Shown here: positions 1 to 5,534 of the stretch, piece after piece
Numbering within the stretch: the stretch's first letter is position 1
How the letters are laid out: each line of letters starts with the position of its first letter
DNA from: Pseudomonadota bacterium
Lineage (GTDB): Bacteria; Pseudomonadota; Gammaproteobacteria; UBA5335
DNA: 13,955 nt
NCBI GenBank assembly: GCA_021783685.1
Contig: JAJXTQ010000011.1
Span: 1-13,955, forward strand
Reading direction: 5' to 3'
Notes under the pieces: model-generated
What the model was told of the DNA's origin: nothing
Seen by the model: the letters and a program-made list of their open reading frames with translations, nothing else
The model's database searches: none
Program-made: the position numbers and the translations under genes

Positions 1-2
1 CG

Positions 3-1154
3 ATCTTCAGCGGCTGCAGCAGCGTCCCCGGGATCGTGGTCGATGAGTCGAACGGAGGCAGACCCCGCAGCTGGGCGCCGGATTTTCTGGACCCGATGCT
101 CAAGCAGCCCACGCCGACCGCCGAGGCGACGGATGGCGTCGAGGGCAGCGATGCCTTTGTGCCGCGCCTGATTCCGGTGACGCCGCAATTGCTGCGTGAG
201 CAGGCGGCGCAGCGCCAGATGCTGGATTCGGAAGTCAAGGGCTTGATCGGCCTGCAGCAGCCGACCGCCTATCGCATCGGACCCCAGGACGTGCTCAACG
301 TTCTGGTCTGGGACCATCCCGAGCTCAGCAATCCGATGGGGAATTTCCAGGATATCCAGAACATGGGTCGCCTGGTGCGCGAAGACGGCACGATCTTCTT
401 TCCCTATGTCGGCGTCCTGCAGGTGAGTGGCAAGACGGTCGAGGAGGTGCGCCGCGAGATCGAGACCAGGATCGCGCCCTACATCCAGAGCCCGCAAGTC
501 GACGTGCGCGTGGTGGGATTCCGCAGCAAGAAGGTCTATGTGACCGGCGAGGTGGACAAGCCCGGGATCGTGCCCGTGACCGACGTGCCCATGACCGTCA
601 TGGACGCCATCAATCTCGCCGGCGGATTCGACAAGGAACGCGCCGATCAGCGCACGGCCTACCTGACGCGCAACGGTCAGCGGCAGATCCTGGACATCCT
701 TGCCCTCTATTCGAGTTCACAGGGCAACGTGCTGCTGCAGGACGGCGATGTGCTCTATGTCCCCAATAACACCCAGAACAAGGTGTTCATCTTGGGCGAG
801 GTCGAAAAACAGCGGGCGGTGATGATGGACCAGGGGCGTCTGACGCTGGCTGAGGCCCTGTCCGGCGCCGAAGGCATGAATCTGACCACCGCGGACACCC
901 GCGGAATCTATGTCATCCGCGCCGTTCCCACGGCCTTGGCCGACGGGACGCCCGGCTCGGTGCAAGCCGACATCTACCAGTTGGATCTCAGGGACGCCAG
1001 CGCCCTCGTGCTGGCGGATGCCTTCCAGTTGCAGCCGCGCGACCTCGTCTACGTGTCGAGTTCGGGTCTGGTGCGCTGGAACCGCGTGGTGCAGCAGATC
1101 CTGCCCACGATCACGACACTGTTCCAGACCGACCGTCTGTTCTTCAACCGGTAA
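3..1154 (+). CDS. wza: Wza-like polysaccharide export outer-membrane lipoprotein (5' end outside window)
   Basis: This gene would encode the outer-membrane channel that exports capsule or exopolysaccharide, working with the Wzc-like protein encoded just downstream. The reading frame is open to the left edge, and a lipobox reading F-S-G-C ends with Cys at 15-17, followed by SSVPG as in Wza-type lipoproteins. The GTG at 36 is therefore inside the mature protein, and the true start and signal peptide lie outside the window. Counting the lipid-bearing Cys as 1, a Poly_export domain begins near residue 86 with YRIGPQDVLNVLVWDHPEL. A first SLBB fold starts near 172 (KKVYVTGEVDKPG) and a second near 256 (KVFILGEVEK). 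The tail DLVYVSSSGLVRWNRVVQQI resembles the C-terminal amphipathic helix that lines the Wza pore. The stop is TAA at 1152-1154. The family call is firm; the polymer exported is unknown. Confidence 0.93.
   Translation: MFSGCSSVPGIVVDESNGGRPRSWAPDFLDPMLKQPTPTAEATDGVEGSDAFVPRLIPVTPQLLREQAAQRQMLDSEVKGLIGLQQPTAYRIGPQDVLNVLVWDHPELSNPMGNFQDIQNMGRLVREDGTIFFPYVGVLQVSGKTVEEVRREIETRIAPYIQSPQVDVRVVGFRSKKVYVTGEVDKPGIVPVTDVPMTVMDAINLAGGFDKERADQRTAYLTRNGQRQILDILALYSSSQGNVLLQDGDVLYVPNNTQNKVFILGEVEKQRAVMMDQGRLTLAEALSGAEGMNLTTADTRGIYVIRAVPTALADGTPGSVQADIYQLDLRDASALVLADAFQLQPRDLVYVSSSGLVRWNRVVQQILPTITTLFQTDRLFFNR
15..17 (+). other. Lipobox cysteine codon of the Wza-like protein
   Basis: TGC at 15-17 is the Cys of an F-S-G-C lipobox, read in the same frame as the export protein. 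In this family the Cys is lipidated and becomes residue 1 of the mature protein after signal peptidase II cleavage. Only four codons of the signal peptide (from position 3) are visible, so its hydrophobic core cannot be checked here. Confidence 0.7.
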
Positions 1155-1158
1155 GGGA
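1153..1158 (+). promoter_or_regulatory. Ribosome binding site of wzc
   Basis: AAGGGA overlaps the wza stop codon and lies 4 bases before the ATG at 1163. The spacing is a little short. Together with the 8-base gap between the genes, it implies that wza and wzc are co-transcribed and probably translationally coupled. Confidence 0.5.
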
Positions 1159-1162
1159 TCCC

Positions 1163-2371
1163 ATGCAAGCACCCACGGTATCGCCGGACGCCGGCCTGGG
1201 CACCCCGGGGCTGGCCGAGCCTTCGGGCGACGAACTCGACCTGCGGGAACTCATCGGCATCCTGCTCGCAGGCAAATGGACCATCGCCGCGATCGCGGCG
1301 ATCGCCGCGGTACTCGGCGTACTGTATGCGCTGACCAGCACCCCCGTTTATCAGGCCAACGCCCTGGTGCAGGTCGAAACCCGCGGCAGCAGCACCGTGC
1401 TGGATGAACTCCAGAACCTTTCGGTACTGGCGGGACAGGAATCGCCCGGGCAGACCGAGATCCAGATTCTGAAATCGCGCTATGTGGCGGGGCAGGTCGT
1501 CGATCACCTGGTGCTCGACATCGACGCCGAACCGCGGCGATTTTCCATCCTGGGTCGAACCTTCGCGCCGGTGCCGACGCCGGATGGCGAACTCGCCAAC
1601 CCTTGGCTGGGGCTGGACCGCTACGCCTGGGGCGGGGAAGTCCTCACCGTCAAGCGCATGAAGGTGCCGGATGCCTGGCTGGGTGAGGATTTGAAGCTGA
1701 TTGCGCTGGGCGGCGATCAGTTCAAACTGCTGGATCCCGAGGAGAACACCGTGCTCACCGGGCGTGCCGGCGAACTCGCCGCGGCCGGCAAGGCCGGTGA
1801 CGGGCCGAGGGTCGAGATCTTCGTCCAGGAGCTCAGGGCGCGGCCCGGCACCGAGTTCACAGTCGTGCGCAAGAGCTATCTGGCGACGGTGGAGAGCCTC
1901 CGCGAGCGTCTTGCAATCGCCGAGCAAGGCAAGGGGACGGGCATCCTCCAGCTATCGCTGGAAGGAGAGCGCCCGGCCGAGATCGCCGGCATTCTCAACG
2001 CCATCGCCCGGACCTATCTGCGCCAGAACGTGGAGCGTCGCTCGGCGCAGGCTGAGGAAAGCCTGCGCTTCCTCGACGATCAGTTGCCCAAGCTCAAATC
2101 GGAACTGGAATCGGCCGAGGAGGCCTTCAACGCCTTTCGCAAGAAAAACGAGAGCCTCGATCTCTCCGTGGAAACGCAAGGACTGTTGCGGCGGATCGTG
2201 GAGGTGGAAACCGAGATTTCCAACCTTCAACTGAAACGGACCCAGATGGGGCAAAGCTTCGCCGGCCAGCACCCGACCATGATCGGGATCGGCAGCCAGA
2301 TCGGCGAGCTCATGGGCGTAAAACGCGAACTCGAGTCGCGGGCGACCAATCTTCCGGACACGCAACAGTAG
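1163..2371 (+). CDS. Wzc N-terminal part: Wzz-type chain-length determinant, ends at premature TAG
   Basis: If the TAG is obeyed, this yields a 402-residue protein. It has a cytoplasmic N-terminus, one membrane helix at about 40-58 (an Ile/Ala-rich segment after GKWT), a Wzz domain and a long periplasmic segment. Charged heptad-like sequence around residues 290-395, including AEESLRFLDDQLPKLKSEL, is likely coiled coil. It would lack the end of the GNVR domain, the second membrane helix and the kinase. Wzc-family proteins need both membrane helices to build the octameric periplasmic cage, so this fragment alone is unlikely to work normally. The ATG at 1163 is supported by the adjacent ribosome binding site and by the wza stop just upstream. 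Confidence 0.75.
   Translation: MQAPTVSPDAGLGTPGLAEPSGDELDLRELIGILLAGKWTIAAIAAIAAVLGVLYALTSTPVYQANALVQVETRGSSTVLDELQNLSVLAGQESPGQTEIQILKSRYVAGQVVDHLVLDIDAEPRRFSILGRTFAPVPTPDGELANPWLGLDRYAWGGEVLTVKRMKVPDAWLGEDLKLIALGGDQFKLLDPEENTVLTGRAGELAAAGKAGDGPRVEIFVQELRARPGTEFTVVRKSYLATVESLRERLAIAEQGKGTGILQLSLEGERPAEIAGILNAIARTYLRQNVERRSAQAEESLRFLDDQLPKLKSELESAEEAFNAFRKKNESLDLSVETQGLLRRIVEVETEISNLQLKRTQMGQSFAGQHPTMIGIGSQIGELMGVKRELESRATNLPDTQQ
2369..2371 (+). other. In-frame amber codon interrupting wzc
   Basis: The context is CAA CAG TAG ATC. The residues before it (LPDTQQ) and after it (ILRLQREVEV) align without a gap to the continuous Wzc motif LP-x-TQQ-E-I-x-RL. I see no strong hairpin within about 40 bases downstream and no special readthrough signal, so ordinary termination is the default expectation. 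Confidence 0.9.
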
Positions 2372-2438
2372 ATCCTGCGCCTGCAACGCGAGGTCGAAGT
2401 CAAGAATGCCCTCTATACCGGTCTTCTGAACAAGGCCC

Positions 2439-2442
2439 AGGA
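2439..2442 (+). promoter_or_regulatory. Possible internal ribosome binding site for the wzc kinase fragment
   Basis: AGGA lies 10 bases before the GTG at 2453, which is the first ATG, GTG or TTG in frame after the amber codon. The bases also encode the conserved Gln-Glu of QELRI, so the match may be accidental. It makes re-initiation about 80 bases after the stop possible but not likely. Confidence 0.2.
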
Positions 2443-2452
2443 ACTGCGCATC

Positions 2453-3421
2453 GTGCGGGCGGGGACCTTGGGCAACGTGCGCATCATTGACGAAGCCGCC
2501 ATTCCCGAGCGGCCCATCAAGCCGCGCAAGAAACTCATCGTGCTGCTGAGTCTGCTGCTGGGGCTGTTCGCCGGGGTCGTGGCCGTATTCCTGCAACGCA
2601 GCCTGCGCAGAGGCGTGGTCGACAGCCGTCAGCTCGAGACCGAACTCGGCCTCACCGTCTATGCCAGTGTTCCCTACAGCGGCAAGAACCGGCGTCTCAT
2701 GCAGGCCAGCGCGCGCGCCGGGGACACCCGCATGCCGGTGCTGGCTCGGGAAGCGCCGCAGGACATCGCCGTGGAAAGCCTGCGCAGCCTGGCGACCGCC
2801 ATGCATTTCGCGTTGCTGGAGAAGGGCAGCAACATCGTCGCGGTCACCAGTTCGGCGCCCGACAGCGGCAAGAGCTTCCTGTGCGCCAACCTCGCGCACC
2901 TCTTGGGAGAATCGGGGCAGCGCGTCCTGTTGATCGACGGCGACCTGCGGCGGGGACACCTGCACCAGATGACCGGCGGCGAGCGGCAGCCCGGCCTGTC
3001 CGAAGTGTTGACCCGCCGGGCGACCCTGGACGGGGCTGTACGCCCCCTCGTGGCCGGCAAGGTCGATTTGCTGACCACCGGCCAGCTGCCGCCCAACTCG
3101 TCGGAACTGCTGATGAGCAAGGGCTTCAGCGAGCTGATCCAGAGCGTGCGCCAATGGTACGACGTGATCCTGATCGATTCGCCGCCGGTGCTGGCCGTCG
3201 CCGATGCAAGCGTCATTGCAACCCATGCCGGAGCGGTGTTCCTGGTGGTGCGCGCAATTCGGCAGACGCTGGACGAGGTCGATGCGACCATCCGGCAGCT
3301 GCGCAACTATCAGGTCCAGGTCACCGGGGCGGTATTCAACGCCTATGACCCGAAGGGACAGAGCAGCCTCTACGCCTCGCCCTACTATCGCTACTACGAG
3401 TATTCGAAGACGTCGACCTAG
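2453..3421 (+). CDS. Wzc C-terminal part: GNVR end, membrane helix and BY-kinase domain
   Basis: This holds the catalytic half of a bacterial tyrosine kinase that autophosphorylates and so regulates polymer length and export. Numbering by the read-through protein, GNVR is followed by a proline-containing linker (RPIKPRKK) and a membrane helix at about 458-477. Walker A is SSAPDSGKS with Lys570, Walker A' is LLIDGDLRRG with Asp592 and Asp594, and Walker B is VILIDSPPV with Asp672. The C-terminus is a tyrosine cluster of six Tyr between 737 and 747 (YASPYYRYYEY), the usual autophosphorylation tail. Nothing in the kinase is degraded. Separate translation would start at GTG 2453 inside the conserved GNVR region, so it is probably not a natural gene start. 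Confidence 0.6.
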   Translation: MRAGTLGNVRIIDEAAIPERPIKPRKKLIVLLSLLLGLFAGVVAVFLQRSLRRGVVDSRQLETELGLTVYASVPYSGKNRRLMQASARAGDTRMPVLAREAPQDIAVESLRSLATAMHFALLEKGSNIVAVTSSAPDSGKSFLCANLAHLLGESGQRVLLIDGDLRRGHLHQMTGGERQPGLSEVLTRRATLDGAVRPLVAGKVDLLTTGQLPPNSSELLMSKGFSELIQSVRQWYDVILIDSPPVLAVADASVIATHAGAVFLVVRAIRQTLDEVDATIRQLRNYQVQVTGAVFNAYDPKGQSSLYASPYYRYYEYSKTST

Positions 3422-3449
3422 GGCCTGCGGTCGCCGGGCGAGATCGTCC
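3422..3449. other. Convergent spacer between wzc and rlmJ
   Basis: Only 28 bases separate the stop codons of the convergent wzc and rlmJ genes. I see no GC-rich hairpin followed by a T-run on either strand, so no intrinsic terminator can be called. Transcription from the two sides may overlap or end by a factor-dependent route. Confidence 0.5.
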
Positions 3450-4286
3450 TCACCCGCTGCGAACCGAGGCATGAGGCGTCTCGTCCGCGTTGGCCAGAAT
3501 CGCGGTCAAGACGGGCAGGACCGCCTCGAGTTCGGCGGCGAGCGTCCAGGGCGGGTTGACGACGAAGAGGCCGCTGCCGGTCATGCCGAGACCGTCGGCG
3601 CGCGGGCGATCGAGATGGATATGGGCACGCAGCCAGCGCGCGCCCAGCCGCTCGAGCCGTTCGGGCAGTCGGCGTGCCGGCACCGATGCCAGTTCCGGAT
3701 ACCACAGTGCGTAGACCCCGCTGGCAAAGCGAGCCAGCGCCATTTCGAGCGCCGCCACCACGCGGTCGTATTCGTCCCGCGTTTCATACGGCGGATCGAT
3801 CATGACGAGGGCACGCCGGGAAGGCGGCGGCAGCAGCGCACGCAGCCCTTCCAGACCGTCCGCGAGCCAGATCCGCGTGCGCGGGTCGCCGGCCAGGGCC
3901 GAATCGGCGGACAGGGTCCGGGCATCGGCCGGATGCCACTCGAACAAGCGGAGTTCGTCCTGTCCCCGGCACAGCCGCCATGCCCACCAGGGTGAACCCG
4001 GATAGTGTTCGAGACGGCCCGCAGGATTGAACGCGTCCACATGATCCCGCAGCCGCACGAGGCTGGGCGGCAGCCGTGAGGTCGCTGCCCGCAGGCAGCC
4101 GATGCCGCCATGCCATTCGGCAGCCGCCTCGGGCCGCAGGAGATAGCGTCCGGCGCCGGCATGGGTGTCGATGTAGCGGAATGGCTTGTCCTTCTGTCCC
4201 ATGTGTTCCAGCAGCAGCATCAGGATCCAGTGCTTGAACACGTCCGCATGGTTTCCGGCATGGAACCGGTGGCGATAGCTGCGCAC
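3450..4286 (-). CDS. rlmJ: 23S rRNA (adenine(2030)-N6)-methyltransferase RlmJ
   Basis: RlmJ transfers a methyl group from S-adenosylmethionine to N6 of A2030 in 23S rRNA. The 278-residue length matches E. coli RlmJ (about 280). The N-terminus SYRHRFHAGNHADVFKH is the family signature. The SAM-binding segment YIDTHAGAGRY follows at about 38-48, and the catalytic motif DPPY is at 164-167, the position I recall for the E. coli enzyme. GSGLFVVNPPWTL near the C-terminus is also typical. The start is GTG at 4286: it places the SYRH signature directly at the N-terminus, and the only in-frame codons back to the upstream TGA are four non-start codons. The ribosome binding site is weak. The gene lies 12 bases after the perM stop and in the same frame, so coupling to perM translation is likely. 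Confidence 0.95.
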   Translation of the reverse strand: MRSYRHRFHAGNHADVFKHWILMLLLEHMGQKDKPFRYIDTHAGAGRYLLRPEAAAEWHGGIGCLRAATSRLPPSLVRLRDHVDAFNPAGRLEHYPGSPWWAWRLCRGQDELRLFEWHPADARTLSADSALAGDPRTRIWLADGLEGLRALLPPPSRRALVMIDPPYETRDEYDRVVAALEMALARFASGVYALWYPELASVPARRLPERLERLGARWLRAHIHLDRPRADGLGMTGSGLFVVNPPWTLAAELEAVLPVLTAILANADETPHASVRSG

Positions 4287-4298
4287 GGCGGGCGTTGC

Positions 4299-5411
4299 TC
4301 AACCCGCGCCGGGCGGCTGCGCAGCATCTTCGCCATACAGTTGGCTGCGCTTGTAGAGTTCCTGCAGGTGCCGGAAAAAGACGGACAGCACGGCGCCCAC
4401 CGGCAAAGCGACCAGCACGCCCACGAAGCCGAACAGCTGGCCGCCGGCGAGCACCAGAAAGATGACGATGACCGGATGCAGGCCGATGCGGTCGCCGACC
4501 AGCAGCGGCGTGATCACCGAGCCTTCCAAGGCCTGCCCGATGCCCACCACGACCAGGATGTAGGCATAGGTCACGGCGTCGGCACCGGTAATGGCTGCGG
4601 TGATCATGGCCGAAATCAGCGCCATGGCGACGCCGAGATAGGGCACGAAGCTGACCAGCCCGGCGAAGATGCCGATCAGCATGGCGAATTCCACGCCGGC
4701 GATCCAGAAGCCGATGCCATAGATGCTCCCCAGGGCCATCATGACCAGGAGTTGCCCGCGCAGGAAGGCGGCCAGCACCTCGTCGGATTCGCGCGCGAGG
4801 TCGCCGACCGCCGGGAGCAGGGGGCGCGGGACGAGGTTGCCGAGACTTTCGAGCATCGTGTGCCAGTCGCGCATCATGTAGAAGGTGACGATGGGCACCA
4901 GGAACAGATTGGCGAGGGTCGCCGCCACTTTCATCCCGGAACTGGTCAGGTAGGTCGCGACGTTGGTGGCGATGCCGCCGGCCTGCGAAAAATTGTCCTG
5001 TAAAAACTGGGTCAACCGGCCTGCGTCCAGCCGACTGACATCGGTGCCCAGCCGTCGCGACAGCCACGGGAGCGCTTCCTGTTGCAGCCAGGTGGTGGCT
5101 TGCGGGATGAAGGTGCCGAGCCGGCCGATCTGGGTCTGCAGCGGCGGGATGAGCAACAGGACTCCGAGGGCAACCATCAGGACACCGGCGGCAAAGACGA
5201 TGCTGACGCCGATGCTGCGGGGAATCCGGTTGCGCTCGAGCCGATCGACCAGCGGATGCAGCAGATAGGCCAGACTGAAGGAGATCAGAAACGGCGTCAG
5301 GATCGGCCCGAGCAGATAGAATGTGAGGCCGAGCGTGCCGAAGAATATTGCCCAGTACCACCAGGGGATCCGGCGCAGGTAAAGATCAGAATCTTCCTGA
5401 GCATTGTGCAC
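4299..5411 (-). CDS. perM: PerM/AI-2E transporter family membrane permease
   Basis: This is an integral inner-membrane protein of the AI-2E exporter/PerM family. Characterised members include an autoinducer-2 exporter and Na+/H+ antiporters, so the substrate cannot be read from sequence. From GTG 5411 it is 370 residues, like E. coli PerM (about 350). Hydrophobic segments lie at about 17-36, 37-53 and 68-90, then a soluble segment (QTQIGRLGTFIPQATTWLQQ onward), then a C-terminal membrane block with EFAMLIGIFAGLVSFVPYLG and FGFVGVLVALPVGAVLSVFF, both family hallmarks. The frame stays open upstream to 5603. I chose GTG 5411 because a strong AGGGGG lies 9 bases before it and the upstream codons are poorer in GC and overlap recC. 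ATG 5444 and ATG 5453 are alternatives. It probably forms an operon with rlmJ. Confidence 0.88.
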   Translation of the reverse strand: MHNAQEDSDLYLRRIPWWYWAIFFGTLGLTFYLLGPILTPFLISFSLAYLLHPLVDRLERNRIPRSIGVSIVFAAGVLMVALGVLLLIPPLQTQIGRLGTFIPQATTWLQQEALPWLSRRLGTDVSRLDAGRLTQFLQDNFSQAGGIATNVATYLTSSGMKVAATLANLFLVPIVTFYMMRDWHTMLESLGNLVPRPLLPAVGDLARESDEVLAAFLRGQLLVMMALGSIYGIGFWIAGVEFAMLIGIFAGLVSFVPYLGVAMALISAMITAAITGADAVTYAYILVVVGIGQALEGSVITPLLVGDRIGLHPVIVIFLVLAGGQLFGFVGVLVALPVGAVLSVFFRHLQELYKRSQLYGEDAAQPPGAG

Positions 5412-5420
5412 GAAAGCGAT

Positions 5421-5426
5421 CCCCCT
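5421..5426 (-). promoter_or_regulatory. Ribosome binding site deciding the perM start
   Basis: On the minus strand this reads AGGGGG, 9 bases before the GTG at 5411. The upstream ATG candidates at 5444 and 5453 have no comparable purine-rich site at good spacing, so this site favours the shorter protein. Confidence 0.55.
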
Positions 5427-5442
5427 GATGAAACGAGGACCC

Positions 5443-5472
5443 ATTATCGCCATGCGTGGCCCCAAAAACCAA
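5443..5472 (-). promoter_or_regulatory. Candidate sigma-70-type promoter for perM-rlmJ
   Basis: On the minus strand, TTGGTT (5467-5472) and GATAAT (5443-5448) are separated by 18 bases. The -10 matches consensus at five of six positions, the -35 at only three. This is the most AT-rich patch of the divergent intergenic region. Transcription would start near 5436, about 25 bases before the GTG at 5411, which agrees with the start chosen there. I see no comparable promoter pointing toward recC. Confidence 0.35.
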
Positions 5473-5534
5473 CGCGTCCCGACGGCCCGGCGTCCGTCGG
5501 CGCGCTGCGGCCACGCGCCCGGCCAGCGCAGGTG

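Larger units (their letters stand above)
1163..3421 (+). pseudogene. wzc: Wzc-like polysaccharide co-polymerase/tyrosine autokinase, interrupted by an in-frame TAG
   Basis: Read through the TAG at 2369-2371 (codon 403), this is one continuous frame of 752 residues, close to the roughly 720 of E. coli Wzc. Domains run in the expected order: N-terminal membrane helix (about 40-58), Wzz domain, periplasmic coiled coil, GNVR domain, second membrane helix (about 458-477), cytoplasmic BY-kinase domain and Tyr-rich tail. The 27 codons between the stop and the next possible start still encode conserved sequence (ILRLQREVEV, then LLNKAQELRI), matching E. coli Wzc across the same stretch. There is no frameshift and no other damage. 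E. coli Wzc, as I recall it, reads TQQEIVRL here, so the stop replaces Glu, and GAG to TAG is one base. A recent nonsense mutation or a sequencing error is most likely; suppression or readthrough is possible but unsupported. Confidence 0.8.
5412..5534. other. Divergent intergenic region between perM and recC
   Basis: These 123 bases separate the start codons of two divergent units and must hold the 5' signals for both perM-rlmJ and recCBD. The perM-proximal half is relatively AT-rich and contains the candidate promoter. The recC-proximal half is very GC-rich and shows only the weak AGGTGA near 5530. No clear operator or repeat is visible. Confidence 0.6.

Noticed and set aside
1287..1309. Overlapping GC-rich palindromes containing GCGATCGC (16-base perfect palindrome at 1294-1309)
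   Set aside because: They fall inside codons for a repetitive Ile-Ala-Ala membrane helix of Wzc, which explains the repeat; no other copy with regulatory placement was noticed.
1952..3472. A 506-codon open frame antisense to wzc
   Set aside because: It is the compositional shadow of wzc, with low-complexity translation and no motif.
3784..5361. A 525-codon minus-strand open frame overlapping rlmJ and perM in another frame
   Set aside because: Its translation is Arg/Ala/His-rich and disordered-looking, while the overlapping frames give clear RlmJ and PerM proteins.
5082..5534. Upstream extension of the recC frame
   Set aside because: The residues do not resemble RecC, are low complexity, and lie antisense to perM.
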